Source: Siderastrea radians (taxonomy: Eukaryota > Cnidaria > Anthozoa > Scleractinia > Rhizangiidae). Taken from it: a stretch of 64,000 nucleotides of DNA. The position numbers and the translations under genes were made by a program. Shown here piece after piece: positions 23,877 to 36,473 of the stretch. The DNA lies in the NCBI GenBank assembly GCA_964017195.1, contig OZ024896.1, positions 35,767,307 to 35,831,306 of the forward strand. Direction: 5' to 3'. Position 1 is the first letter of the stretch, and every line of letters starts with the position of its first letter. The notes beneath the pieces are model-generated. The model was not told where the DNA came from, made no database searches, and saw only the letters and a program-made list of their open reading frames with translations.

Positions 23877-24150
23877 GATGGGAGGTGCGCTGGCCTAACG
23901 GTTAGCGCGCTAGACTCCGGATCGAGCGGTCCGGGTTCGAGTCCTGGCCGGGTTCAATGTGTTGTGTTCTTGGGCAAGACACTTTACTTTCATAGTGCCT
24001 TTCTTCACCCAGGTGTATAAATGGGTACCGGCGAATTTACTGCTGAGGGTAACCCTGCGATGGACTAGCATCTCATCCAGGGGGCAGTAGAAATACTCCT
24101 AGTCGCTTCATGCTACGGAAACCTGATGGGCCACTAGGCTCGTATACAGG
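23877..24150 (+). mobile_element. tRNA-derived SINE
   Basis: The head has tRNA promoter boxes: A-box TGGCCTAACGGTTAGCG and B-box GGTTCGAGTCC. The body carries CTTGGGCAAGACACTTTAC and CCCTGCGATGGACTAGCATC, motifs widespread in invertebrate SINEs. The acceptor-stem ends do not pair, so it is not a functional tRNA. It sits in the intron of the C2H2 gene. Confidence 0.75.
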
Positions 24151-24616
24151 CTTTACCTTTTTATATACTTAAACTTGCAAAATTTCTACCCATTAATATA
24201 CCTGAAACATACAAATGGGCAGAGCCTCCCCGTATACAATGTAGGCCATTAAAGGGAGTAATCCCACCCCCCTCCCCCCAACCACCTCCACCAACCCTCA
24301 CCCCCGTGTTAGGAGCAAGCTCGAAAAAGTAATTTATTTAGACACGGTTAGAAAAATCAGGTGTTGCAAACTATGTCACTAAGAATAAACTATTTAAGTC
24401 GCATTCCAATTACCCTATAATAACATTTTATCCTGCATTTGAGCCGGTGTCAGGTAAGCCAACAGAACGCGCCCAGAGCACAGTTGTTACCATGCAACAA
24501 TAGTAATGACCTAGCATTTCATATTTAAGAAAGTGAAATCTGTTTCAGCCTAGGGCTTAACAATGTAAACAATTTTTAGCGATTAAGAACAATCTTTAAC
24601 GATAAAACTTACGTAC

Positions 24617-25004
24617 GGGAACCAACGGGTGCAGCTTCTCCAAAGAGGTTTTTAATTTCCCTGGCCAGCTTGAAATTGATAATATGAGTTCCTGTTACCG
24701 CCGATTTCTTTCCATGATGCCTTGGATACTGGCAGGTCTTCGGGGCTTGCCAGTACTTTCCTAAGGTAAAATGATGGGCTGGACAAACCATCATATTCTT
24801 AACCTGTTCTTCTGTGAGCTCTAAAAGACCTGCTCTTGCCAGTATTAGATCCCTTTCACGTGTATTTTCTCTTGACAGGTGGTGATTTGCTATATGCGAA
24901 CTGATGTCGCCGTCACAGTCATTTAGGGCTATACATTCTGTATATCCTCGACTACTTCCGCACTTACCACCTATAGTTACCGAGAAGGAACAAAATCCTG
25001 CCAT
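24617..25004 (-). CDS. C2H2-family gene, exon 1
   Basis: The exon starts MAGFCSFSVTIGG and ends LFGEAAPVGS. Joining C|CC across the intron gives PVGSPICTTC, which fits the phase of exon 2. The 24,618-25,241 frame is also open upstream of this ATG, but that part is hydrophobic low-complexity sequence and is not needed. Confidence 0.6.
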
Positions 25005-26285
25005 TTCACAGAACGAAACAACACGAAACGCAAAGAGCAAAACTATCCCTGCCGTAATGTAAGCACGCACGACATCAACTGTCACGAATTTGCATAAGTT
25101 AAATTTAGCACAAGGGCAGTGCAAAAAAAAAAAAAGTTGAATGAAGAAATTAAATATAAAAGGTAAAGCTTGTAGGCTATTCACAAAACTGAAAAACAAA
25201 TAATATAAAGCAAAACAAGATATAGTTTTAGCAGCAAGCATTTTTCACACAGGTTGAAATTAACCTACTAAAAATAACTTTGACGTTCCCGCTTGTAAGC
25301 CGACTGAAACCAACATTTTCTGAGAAACGATTTTCGCTTTGGCCTATTTTCATTCGTGGTACATTTTCTCTAGGCGTGCACTTAATACTATGATAAGAGT
25401 TTCTAGCTGTTAAATGTGTTAAATGTGTTAAATTATTAAGGGTTTCTTTCGTAGTTCATTCCCTATTTATGATTACCGAATCACGGAAACCGCTTTTCGA
25501 AGCTTTTTGCACAGTTTAAGACGGAACTGAAGACAACTCACACCGGAGCCGCTCATGATTTAACCTTCTTAATTCTTAATTTTGGGACAATATTTGATAA
25601 ATTTAAGATTGTCCATGCCTTACTCCGAGCGGAAAGCTAGTTTCGAAAATATTTGCTCCCTCGGAAAATTATTTTATGTGAGAAAGTTAGGAACCACAAT
25701 AGTGAGAAATTGCGTGACGCGCGTTACGAGCGTTGAATATAGGCTATGTTGATAGAACTCCTGAAATTCGAAAAGCTTAGTGCCCAAAACTTTTTTTCTT
25801 GTTTCTGGTACACCAACCCTAGTACTAATCGTGGATAGTGTTCAGGGCTCCAGGTCACGTTATACTTTTGAGAAATACCTCTTTAACCAACAGCATGCTT
25901 GCGTGAACTTTGCGAGGGCTCTTTATCGGGTGTTTTAAAAAAATCATAATTAATTTTTGTTAAGTCTGATTTCAAATGTTTTACCATCAACTTATAAACA
26001 AGACATAAAATAAGGTCATACACATGTTTTGTTTTATTTGAATTAAAGTGTAATTTTTCAGCGCGTTGAGCGCAACGCCTAAATTTGACTCGAACCAGGA
26101 CAATTTTTTCGGTTTTGGACCGTTCTCAGAAATCATCGCCAAAAATATTGAAAAATAACACTACAAGCCAAAATATTGCTATTTTTGTTTATCATATGGA
26201 TCAATTGTCTTGCACAGAAAATTTGAAGGAATTCTATTTCGGGCCGAAAATCGAGTGGTCGGTCCTTACACGGACGGCCACTTAA

Positions 26286-28238
26286 AGGTGTCATTGTTGA
26301 TATTGCATCCTTCCTTCTATGTTCCACAAGGCTTTTCTCGCATGGTATCAGGTGAACATGGACTGGGTTTTTCCAGAGTACGTCCTAGCGTTTGTTTACC
26401 ATGGGCTGGTGGACTTTTTTTTGTGGGCAACATGTTTTGTTACCTTTTGTAACCGCTCACGGGAGAAATTTTCCCTTTTTGGCTTTCCGTACCAGGACGC
26501 CTCATTTGGAATTCCTCATCAAAACTTTTCTTTAACGACTAATAGGAATCATTCTGTCCAGGAAAATCAAAGAAATGTGCCACATAAACATCCAGCATCG
26601 GCCTTCCTTTCACTGGATCGCTTCCGATAACTTAGCACTTCCGGTAACTTGTAAAACAAGACCGGAAAAACAAAAGAAAAAATTCCGGTCACATTTTAAT
26701 AACTTACATCCTGCTTCCTGTTTTTGCTTTGTCTGGTCCTAGCCTATATATTTCCATTTTAACCAAAGTATATATATATATATTTTTATACCCATTTCGT
26801 GCCTTCTCTCCTTCCCATTTTTTTTGTGGCAAAAATTAAACAAATGCCGTAGATAGCTTAGCCTCCGTGGCAGGCACTAAAGGGAGTTGGGGGGGGGGGG
26901 GTGGGGAGGGGATGGGGGCACCTGTCACGTAGGCAAAATATAGCTTATCGTGTTCGATAATGCAGAAGGGAAAAAATGCTGAGAAGTCAGAACTTATACA
27001 TGCTATGATTTCTTCTCAGTGAATGAACTCGACTGTACCAGCGGAAATATTGTACAAACAACTCAACTCACAAAGTTTGCATAGCATTCAAAGTAAGTCT
27101 TCTCACAACACGACTTTCCATTGACTAGATGGGCGAATAAAAAACATTGTTCAAAATTAGCGTTGTTCAGTGGCCGTTAGTAGGGGTTCGACTGTAGTTT
27201 ATAGTCTATAAAGCATTTTCCTTTTCTCCTTTGAGGAATGGTTTCTTGTTCCCTAAGGAACTTGGCAAATTCATAACATCCGCTCTGTTATCACTGACGG
27301 CAGGAAACTTGGATCAGTTAGTATCACGATTCTGACCCCAGGTGACATCTAATGATCTATTGTTGTTGAATGCATATATTAAGCATGATCCCCGCGATTC
27401 AAGTGTCTTGGAAGGAGAAGAGATGTGGATGTGCAATACAGTTAGCGTGTTGATCCTGTTGTATATGTTCGCATGAGGTACGCAGTATGTGTTTTGCATT
27501 CAGTTTTCTTTAAGCGGACACACAAACAGTTGGACAAACAACAGCTTTTACTTTCCGAAATGATTCGGGTATAGGCTTCGTCAGGAGTACCCAACGACAC
27601 ATTTTTCAGAATTGAAGTATTATTGGCCAAAACGCTTTTTTAGTGTCCACAAACATGTTTTGGGTTAATATTTAACTTCCGTGGGGAAAAAATATCCCCT
27701 CTTCAGTGCCAGCAAGGTGCAAATTTAACACTTAAAGATGCCAGCCAGTATTCGTGTTCCCCATCGTTTTTCCCAGCCAGAAAGAGGTTTAGTACGAGAT
27801 ATTCCCAGCAATTTTTCTTGTGACATGATTTTTGCCAGCCAGGAAATTGTTCCCTACTCACGAACAAAACATAACTGGACCGATGGCGAGATAGTGCATC
27901 ACGGACTTTAAAGTATAATTATGTTTTTGTAATTTTCCCGTTAACATTTATTAAATTAGTATTACTATACATTTTACTTACCTCCATACTTTAACACGCT
28001 GAACTTTCCAAGGAATAGTTCTATTTCCACTCCTCATGTGGGATATGTCTCTGGGTAGTGCACATTTGAGTTTATAGCAGTAAAGGACCGCAACTCATTT
28101 TTCCAAGCTGTTAATCTCGAGTAATGATTTAAAGCTACATCTTTCTAAAAATACAATATTATTTGTTGTAAAAGCTATTCTTTAAAATAGCAAGGCCACT
28201 TCTGAAATTTTTGAATACTTACACTATTTTTTACACCT
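26286..28238. other. Intergenic, no gene seen
   Basis: The stretch contains TATATA repeats near 26770 and a poly-G run near 26890. CCAGCCAG words near 27740-27850 recur near 30890-31035. No recognisable coding frame. Confidence 0.45.
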
Positions 28239-28892
28239 TATAACATAGAGGGCAAAATTACTGATTGCTGATTGGTTGAGACAGAGGGCATTTTTTCTTA
28301 ATTTTCTTTCCAACGAGGGCAAAATTACTGACTCCTGATTGGCCAAGCGCCAAAAATACTCGCATTTGATTGGCTGAGCGCGAGAGCGCGCCATTTGCAT
28401 TTTGTAAGCGTCTTGAAACGAAAAGCAGATTTTGAATTGGATTTTGAGTTGTTCAACACAAGAATATCGTTTCAGAGTTTAAATCTAACCGAGTTGGTTG
28501 GCAAAAATGGTTGGAAGTCAGGTGATAGCTGGAAGAGAAATTCCAGAAGGTGAACCTGAATGTTTTACGGGAAACAGCAAATGGTTATTTGTTTTAAAAC
28601 TACCGAAAACCTTGGTTAATTCAGCGTGCGAGAGGTCGCTTCGCAACTCAGGTAAATAAATTAAGTCTTATTAAGTTTGAGTTTTGAGCGTGAGTTTGTC
28701 AATGAACTAGAACTGTAATTATCTCAAAAGATGAACATATGCATAAAAGACAGTTTTCTTTTTGTTCTGGACGCGCTGAGTAGCAGTTTAATAAACTGCT
28801 TGTATGGAGAATTGTTTATTCTGAGGGCCGGCTGCGGATTGTGTTTTGATGTGCATAGAAAGTTTTCAGAAAATTTTGCCCTCTATGTTATA
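28239..28892. mobile_element. MITE family X, copy 1
   Basis: Inverted ends are TATAACATAGAGGGCAAAAT and its complement; the length is 654 bp. The left subterminal part repeats GAGGGCAAAATTACTGA and CTGATTGGC. A second copy is at 59015-59679. No transposase. Confidence 0.75.
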
Positions 28893-28897
28893 AACAA

Positions 28898-29060
28898 GTA
28901 ATCGCATTGAGTCCTCGTAGAATTAAGGATAAATTTTCACTTGTATTTTCAAAGTTTTCACAAATTGCCCTCGTCGCTACGCGACGCGGGTAATTTTGCG
29001 AGAACTTTGAAAATACGCGTGAAAATTTATCCTTAATTCTACTCGGCCTCATGCGATTAC
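28898..29060. repeat. Hairpin element Y, copy 1
   Basis: This is a long imperfect palindrome from GTAATCGCATTGAGTCC to its near-complement, with a GC-rich centre (TCGCTACGCGACG). It abuts element X directly, as does its second copy at 59685-59804. Confidence 0.75.
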
Positions 29061-29249
29061 ATATACAAAACTAAATTAATTCAGGCAAATTTACAAAATA
29101 ACATGTTAACGCCGCTACAAACGAAAAGATTTTTTTAGAGCCCCTTCTTTTCTGTTTAAAAAGCCTATAATACCAGGAAATAAAGTTATGGCGTTCAAAA
29201 TGTTTTGAATTGCCCTTTTGGCTCGTTGGCAATGTGAAACAGGGCTAAC

Positions 29250-30065
29250 ATGAGTTCAACAAGAACAAGGTCATTTGGAAATTTGCATATTGCAGCCCTG
29301 AATCTTAAGTTCTCCGACAATAGCCAAAGAGAAAGCATCGCGACTTCTTCTCGACAAACAAAACTGAATAACACAAACTGCAGTAATTATGTTTCTTGCT
29401 GGAATACGGTCACCAACACCGATTGCAAGCAGGGCTCACATGACTTGGCGTCGCCAACCAAGACAACAACGGCAAAATAATTAGGTTATTTGTATATTGC
29501 AGTCCTGAATGTCATGTTCTCCGACAATAGCAAAAAGAAAGCATCTTTAGTTAACTTATTCCTGGCAACGATGACACAATAATTAGGCCAACCGAAAATA
29601 TACCTCGAGCAATTTATTTGCCGGTAAAACTGATAAAAGCAAAATGCAATTGTTGTGCTGTCATCGCACTATGAGTCACCAACGCCAACGCAAGCTCGTC
29701 AGAGGTCACAGCGGTAGTCAGCAACCATGGCAACAAGGACACAATAATTAGGCATTTTGCTTATCAGAGTTCTAAGTGATACCTACTTCAAAACTGGCGA
29801 ACCGAAAAAAACCTCGAGCAATTTATTTGCCGGTAAAAGTGATACAAGCAAATTGCAATTATAGTGCTGTCATCGCACTATGAGTCACCAACACCAACGC
29901 AAGCTCGTCAGAGGCCATATAGCGGTAGTCAGCAACCATGGCAACAAGGACACAATAATTAAGCATTTTGTTTTTTACAGTTCGGAAAGATACCTACTTC
30001 GAGGCTGGCGAACCGAAAATACACCTCAAGCAATTTATTTGCCGATGAAACCGATAAAAGCAAAT
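29250..30065 (+). repeat. Tandem repeats of about 210 bp
   Basis: Two full units (29608-29816 and 29817-30028) and a partial third begin AGCAATTTATTTGCCG. The sequence at 29270-29560 shows an older pair of related repeats (CCTGAAT, then TTCTCCGACAATAGC). Confidence 0.75.
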
Positions 30066-32704
30066 TGCTTTCCGCGTCAAAGTTAATTTTGCCTTACCTC
30101 ACTCGTGCGACAAACGCGCGAGATGTTACTAAAGGTCAGCGAATTCGCGCGCGCTCATTGACTACAGATGAACGGTTACTGGCCAGTTATATTTCAGAGT
30201 GGTAGTTGGCAATTCTTAGCAATTTGAACGGGCGCATGAAAACGGAAATCAATATTATTTAATTGCTCAAAAGCCAGAGAATTCTGAATACACAATGACA
30301 CGGGTGGATCTGTTACTTGGCGTTGAAATTCATCTGAAATTCAGCGGTCTGTGAATTGGCGGTCGAATATATTGAGAAACTGGACCTTTACTGCCCAGAT
30401 TACGCTGTCAAATAACGACATTTACTTTCAAGTAAAAAAGGACCCTACTCTCGATTCTGAAGACTTCAAACGATACCACTCCTGAAATACTGCTGTAGAT
30501 TTTGTTTGAGAAATTACTGAGAAATGCCGACTGCGAACTTCCTAGCGGGCTGGATAAACAAGATTTCAAAAACATCGAATTGATTTCTTGAAAGCTCCTG
30601 AATGGAAAACTGCACAATCACCCATCTAATCTGAGACCTTAGCCACTTACCTCTCAAAAACAGCAGGAATATACAAAGCCGACCATGTTTTCCAATTCTG
30701 TGGCCAATAATTCGTGGAGTTACAAAAAGGTCAACCGCTCAAAACTGCTCAAACTGTAACAATTGATCGGCGTCTGTTTTGCGTCTTTAAGTTGACAGGA
30801 AAACAAAAGTTTAACCAGAAAAAGACTAACTATTTCACTACTTAATAAAAAAAACACGAATACGCGGCGTGTCATCCTGTCGTTTGCCAGCCACAGTAGG
30901 TGACAATTTGTCACACCAGCCGGAAGAGGTCAATTTTTTTCCAGCCAGAGCGTAAGATGGGTCACAGATCCCAGCAAGCTTTCGCTAACACTAAATTCCC
31001 AACAAGATTTGCTATGTCAGTTAAAAATTTGCCAGCCAGCTCAAGAATAGCCTGAAGGGCGGATATTTTGCGGAGCGGTTCCGTTGGGTACTTCTGCTTC
31101 GTAAGTGTCCCTTTAAAGACTCTCTGTCGACCACAATGCAACGCGCGCCTAAACTGAGGTTTCGTGGACCACGAAACCCCAACGTTTTGCGTCGGCATTT
31201 AAAGGCTGTGGAAATCTGCCTTCATCCAAGTCATCCTTCCGTAGAATGGATAGAGATTTTCTTATGGAGCTATGAAATTTATCAGGGAACTATTGGAGCA
31301 GTGTTGATTTAAAAAATGTTTTATTCTTCGGGTCACAAAAGCGACATTCGGACACTCGGTGTTTCGCACAGCTCTCAACCGACAAGCGAGATCACGCGGA
31401 AAGTTTTTATTAATACCTCATATCAGAATAATGTGACTATGGACGATCCAGTGAGTTCATAGGGAAAAATAACAGAATTGTTATGGTTATGTGGAACTGA
31501 ATGTGAGTGAATATCAAACTGACTACAGTAATAAATGTTTCTGTAGATCGGACGTGACTGAGTATTCAACAAACCCCGCGGGTGACAAATCGCGGTTTTG
31601 CAACCGTTAGTGATAAAATAAAGTAATGTCAATTGCTTTTACTCTACACGCCTTTCGAAATTTTAAAGAGGGGTATATTAAGGTATAAGTGCTGTTGAAC
31701 ATAAATGAATGAGAGAACTCATGACCCGATACACTAAAAACCAAATGCACTAGGTCAATTTGAAAATATTTCTCTGACTGCGTGACGTGTAATGACAGTC
31801 AACGATGAATCGTATTTTATTACAGTCATCTGCAAGACTTAAAAACCATAAAACTTAGCTCATTCTATTGATAAAAACGTATACACCTAACGAAGTGAAC
31901 ACCTTCATTTCCTTTCTTGGCTGTTAAAGGGCTCAAGTCTAGCCATTTTATCACAATGTTCTCTCTCCAAAGGAATCAAAACATAAACAAACGCGCGCAT
32001 TGCATTGTCAGTAGTCGACAGAGAGTCTTTGAGGTGTAGTAATTCTTACCCACAACATACCAGGGTCACCCAACGGTTCGTTTCGGGGAGTAACTGTTCG
32101 GAAGGCCTAAAATCGCCTGAGATATTCGGGTTTAATTGAACTGAAAGCTAGAGATTTCTTTCGTGAAACATCACCTCAAACTTTCGTAACAAGGGACCGA
32201 TTAATTCCTATTGTTTTCGGAGGGACAGATATGTCGTTCAGAGTGTAAAATAAGGTCAGCAAGCATTTTCGGAGAGCTATCAACAGCTTGGAAATTCGGC
32301 GGATAGGATTCTGTTTCCTAAAATTCTCTGCAGGCTAAATTTTTAGCCAAGCCTAAGAGCGGAGCTCCACTGTTTTTTTAATTGCTGGAACTTATTCATT
32401 TTTAAAGTAATATTTACTGTTTGTTTGCTGTTTATTGATCGCAGCTCGGTCGACTAAAGAGGCGGGAGTTTTTCTGGGAAATGTGTTCGGACCGCCACAA
32501 AAACCATGGTTGTGGACAGCTGAAAACCGGAAGGTACTTAAGCTCTGCTATGAAGTCGGGACTGCAGCCAAATGCTGCAAATTCAAGCGATATGTACTTC
32601 GACCCGATTCGATGTTAGGCGAGTTACGCGGGTTACTCAGTAGCAGACCTCAAGAAAGAGAACGCCTTCCACTTTTACAGTATAGATATTAGCATTTTTT
32701 CTAT
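30066..32704. other. Intergenic, no confident gene
   Basis: A plus-strand open frame at 32445-32692 (VFLGNVFGPPQKPWLWTAEN) follows an acceptor-like TCGCAG and is open to a TAG, but it matches no family I know. The rest shows nothing supportable. Confidence 0.4.
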
Positions 32705-32780
32705 AAACTAATTGCGATTTTAAGACGGCAATTCTGCATTATATAATGCAGAATTGCCGTCTCAAAATCGCAATTAGTTT
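32705..32780. repeat. Near-perfect 76-bp palindrome
   Basis: Two 38-bp arms meet without a loop at ATTATATAAT and differ at one position. The arms contain GACGGCAATTCTGCATTAT. Confidence 0.9.
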
Positions 32781-33346
32781 TGTATCACGATTCAATCGTT
32801 GTTCGGGCAAAGCAAACCCAAAAATGATAATTTCCTGCAAGGATTGAAAGATAAATTCTTACAACTTGTCAAGTGTTGAACACGAATGTTTGTACGCGCT
32901 ATCAAATCTTTGTTTTGCAGAAAAAAACTCAAAATGTGGACTTTTCTCGCCATAAATCGGTGCTTCACGCAAATATATTCAAAGTAGCATCTTTATGTAG
33001 TTTTGTTAGGTTTCAGAAGTCGATAAAATAGGTGAAATAACGTAAACTCGACGAACTTTTCGTTCAAAACTTTTTCAAAAACATGATTGCGTGATTAGTG
33101 CGCGCACAACAACTCCTCGACTAAAACAAACTGTTAAAAACAAATGAAAACACGATTTAATTCTCGTCTTACCTTGCCTTTTCGATAACATGGACTTTAA
33201 AGTTGAATATCGCTTTCCTTTATCTTTCAAACGGCAAAGAAATTTAGATTTCTGGCCGCTTATTGACGAGAAACTTTGAATTTCTGTTTTGAATGGGAGG
33301 AGCCCAACAAAAACGGCGCGAAATTTTCAACCAATCACTGGCTCGC

Positions 33347-33386
33347 TTTTGAGACGTCAATACGTAGTTATATTGACGTCTCAAAA
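33347..33386. repeat. Hairpin, 16-bp arms
   Basis: TTTTGAGACGTCAATA and its complement are separated by 8 nt. The arm resembles the outer arm of the palindrome 570 bp upstream (TTTTGAGACGGCAATT), so the two may be ends of one element. Confidence 0.7.
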
Positions 33387-35399
33387 ACAATCGAAAGAAA
33401 CTGAGAATCGTGATACTCAAGTTTAAAACTGTCATTGTTTTGCTAACTAAGCTTAAGCTTTTAAAGAAACCTCTTTTTCAAAAGATGGCATTCTCGGTCG
33501 GGCTGCCTTGGATTCTCCTTCCCCTCCCCCAGAGTCTGTGCGGACGGACGTACGGGCATACGCTGACGTGAGAACCAAAATTTCTCGCATCGATAGGTTA
33601 CCAAATTTGCTTACCAATGGTACCCCGCTAAAAACGCCGAACAGGTTAACCTGTATTATTACCTGTATTATTTTACACAAATATCCGTTAATAAGGCTCT
33701 GAAACAATCTAAGGAAGCAGGAAATAATATTTCAAGTAATTTTCCAAAAAGTTCTCGTTGGGTGCCCCTGACCTAGCTAAGCTACTAGGACACATGAGTG
33801 CGCAAAACAATGCAATAAGAGGTGCCGCCCGGTACAAGGTCCATGAGTCATCATCATTTGCTAAATAAAGTTGTCCTAATTTTTTAGATCGAGGATGAAA
33901 TAATTGTGTTACTATTTCGCTGAACTTCTTTACGCTAACAAAGGTGATTTTTTTTGGCATTTTGTTCTGATAAAGGAAATAGATTTTGCCTACTCTGCGC
34001 TATAGGATAAATGCAGTTCTCGCTCAAAAAAGGAGAAAGATTTTGAGGCTAAGCTACCAACACTATGTAACAGTCATTTGCAAGACATTGCCTCGTCAAG
34101 CACGAACTTGTACCAATGTCTCTGACTTGCTTAACTGTGAAAACACGCCGTACACGCTCAGCAACAACGACTTCAATTTTCCTCGATTATACAGTTAACG
34201 CTTTGGAAAGCACTTTGTAAGATACTTGGGGCCACCTTTTTTGGTCAAAGCTATTAGACAGTAGTCCTTGGACTCTGACTAGTTTGAACTCATTTAAGCA
34301 CAATAATAGAAAAGTAGATCTGTCCAGTTTTATGAGCTGTTGTAAGATATGCAAGTACACAGATCTATTTGTAGCGGTTTAACACTGAATATAGGGGTCA
34401 ACATCGCATATTATTTTGAAGGGCATATAATGAGTATCAGTAGATAGATTTTAGCCGCAGCTTTATTGGTTTATATCCTGTCATTTCTAATTGGTGTCCA
34501 GCTAAAGACCTCAACACTGAAAAAAAGTTGTTGTTATTATTATTGAGGGGGTACGTTATTGCTTGTGGATATATCCTAATGAAATTATGATTCACAAAGT
34601 AATTCAAATAAGAGCTACACTGACTATAATGAGCTGTAGTTTTCCATAGCACTGTTTATTATGCTTACAAGGTGTTTCTACCTTTTGGGGCTGCAAATGG
34701 AAGCGTCCTTATGATATCTGCAAGCTGATTCAGATTTGTCTGTTGTATGCAAAAGTGTTTTACACTTGGGTTAAAATGAGATGAGATGGCTAAAATTAAG
34801 TAAGTTTGATTATTCGTTCCCTAACAGTTAACAAACTGTTTACAATCTTTCAATACACAGAAGGTGGAATCAAAAACTGTAAGTCAGGTTTGGGTTTAAG
34901 TGCTAAACATACTCATCTAAGTTTGCTTGTTATTCCTCTCAGCGAAACAAATGAACTGATTTTTTAGGCATTCTTCTACAGCTATAGGCTAGCCTGTAGC
35001 CATATTCCAGGAATTCTGGTGGTATGTAACTGAAATAAGCACATTTATTCCCACGAAGACAATTCCCACATATTTTTCGATCACGAAGGGTAAACATGAC
35101 TCTTCAAACATATTTTTTCTAGTGTGAATTATACGTTAAGATAAAAGAACCACTTACTTGTATCGAAAAAGAGATAACTAAAAGCCTATTCCGCAAGAAA
35201 ACAAACACAACTGAAACCTCGAAAGCAAAAAACAAGTTATTTGTAGTACTAGCATCCAACATCGTTGCCAGCGCAACTTTGAAAACTCATACAGCAAAGT
35301 CGCGTGCTTCTTTCGTCGTGACATCACGATGGCCAAGATCGTCTAGTCAAACACAAGGCAGAGCTCCGCGAAGCCACCAAAGCCTTGAAAACAACTGGG
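33387..35399. other. Intergenic, no gene seen
   Basis: No coding frame, RNA gene or mobile-element end that I can support. Confidence 0.4.
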
Positions 35400-35775
35400 A
35401 GGTGGGGGGACCCAACCCAAGCAACCAAGCAACCAAGCAGCCAAGCAACCAAGCGATCAAGCAAGGAAGCAAGCAAGCAAGGAAGCAAGCAAGAAACCGA
35501 CCGATCAACCAACCAACCAACCGACCTACCGACCGACCGACCGACCAACCAACCGACCAACTGACCGACCGACCGACCAAGCACGCAAGCAAGCAAGCAA
35601 TCGACCGACCGACCTACCGACCGACCGACCGACCCAACCTACCCAACCCAACCCAACCAATAAACCAACCGACTGACCGACCAACCGACCGATCGATCGA
35701 TCAATCAATTAAGCGAGCAAGTACGTAATCAATCAAGCAATCAATCAATCAATCAATTAATCAATCAATCAAAAT
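35400..35775 (+). repeat. Compound tetranucleotide microsatellite
   Basis: Consecutive tracts of AACC/AAGC, GACC and AATC repeats. Open frames on both strands here are by-products of the repeat. Confidence 0.95.
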
Positions 35776-36274
35776 TGATTTTACACTACAGCAACTCTCC
35801 AGCACATCTTTTCAGCCTGATAAATTTCTGATTTGCCGGTTACCCCACTAGGAGTTTAATATCCGTCAATCACTTGTTTCGTCTTTTAGTGTAGGGATGT
35901 TGGTTCAATAAAAAACTTTGAGTTTTACCTAGTGCTCTTTAGTTACGTGCCTTCACTCTTGATACAGGTTCCGTCCCCGTACAAGAGAAACAACTCAACG
36001 CAACCAAGTTCTAATGTTTAACATTATTGGGGAAAACATACCCCAAACAATTGGCTGCGAAAATTGTTAAGACACTTCACATCCGATATATGGCGATAAA
36101 ACAGTTAATTATTGACCACATATCTCCATATTTGTTTAGCCGCATACTTAACATACTTTATCGCAAACCTTTTGCGACTGGCCGTTCCGGGTAGAATTAC
36201 TAAATTACCCGGAACCCACGCTCTTCGAAGAAGATAGCAATGCCATAATGTCACAAAAATACCTTCTGGAAACA

Positions 36275-36473
36275 CTTGAAGTGTCCGCTTAATACAGGTT
36301 TCTCGTAACAAAATGGCTTGATTTTGGTGTCCGTGTCCGCTTAATAAAGGTGTGTGCTGAATACAGGTTCGTTTCAAAGTAAACATGGGAAGAAAATTTA
36401 GGGACGTAAGCAGGTGTCCGCTTAATAAAGGGTGTCCGCTTAATATGGGGTTCTCTTAATACAGGTTTCACTG
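36275..36473 (-). mobile_element. End of a pogo/Tigger-like element
   Basis: On the minus strand a tip CAGTGAAACCTGTATTAAG next to TA is followed by several GTGTCCGCTTAATA-type repeats. The other end was not found. A similar tip is at 39655-39680. Confidence 0.5.

Larger units (their letters stand above)
22291..25004 (-). pseudogene. C2H2 zinc-finger gene of a cnidarian-expanded family, probably frameshifted
   Basis: The minus-strand model has an ATG at 25002-25004 in good context (GAAATGG), exon 1 to 24617, and a phase 1 donor C|GTACGT. Exon 2 starts at 23409 after TAG. Exon 1 has a Cys/His cluster (CPAHHFTLGKYW, then KTCQYPRHH). Exon 2 opens with ICTTCRKKH and CSFCKGH. It then needs a one-base shift between 23222 and 23247 to enter the long frame ending at 22291. 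That frame has a C-X4-C-X12-H-X5-H finger (CPKPGC ... HLDVGEH) and a C-terminal helical module (LGERTGNKADPGKVAADM). I recognise the architecture from uncharacterised coral and anemone proteins; the function is unknown. The frameshift, or an unseen tiny intron, decides whether the gene is alive. It lies wholly inside element 2. Confidence 0.6.
19424..26281. mobile_element. Long-inverted-repeat element 2, TTAA-flanked, 6,858 bp, with zinc-finger gene
   Basis: The left tip GAGGCCGTCCGTGTAAGG and the right tip (complement of GTGGCCGTCCGTGTAAGG) are each flanked by TTAA (19420-19423 and 26282-26285). The right arm runs about 25420-26281. The left arm is longer, 19424 to about 21050, because it contains a tandem duplication and a nested 397-bp MITE. 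Aligned arm sequence is mostly identical over more than 800 bp. The unique 4.4-kb core carries a minus-strand C2H2 gene. TTAA target sites are typical of piggyBac and Kolobok elements, but no DDE transposase was recognised. Confidence 0.72.

Noticed and set aside
23880..23950. Plus-strand tRNA gene
   Set aside because: The acceptor ends do not pair and a typical SINE body follows.
24609..25241. Longer N-terminus for the zinc-finger gene (80 extra hydrophobic residues)
   Set aside because: The extension is low-complexity and AT-driven; the ATG at 25004 has a better context.
32435..32692. 85-residue open frame after an acceptor-like CAG
   Set aside because: No domain recognised, no matching upstream exon; kept only as a note.
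35279..35728. 149-residue open frame rich in Asn, Gln, Pro and Arg, plus opposite-strand frames
   Set aside because: All are translations of tetranucleotide repeats; no domain and no splice context.
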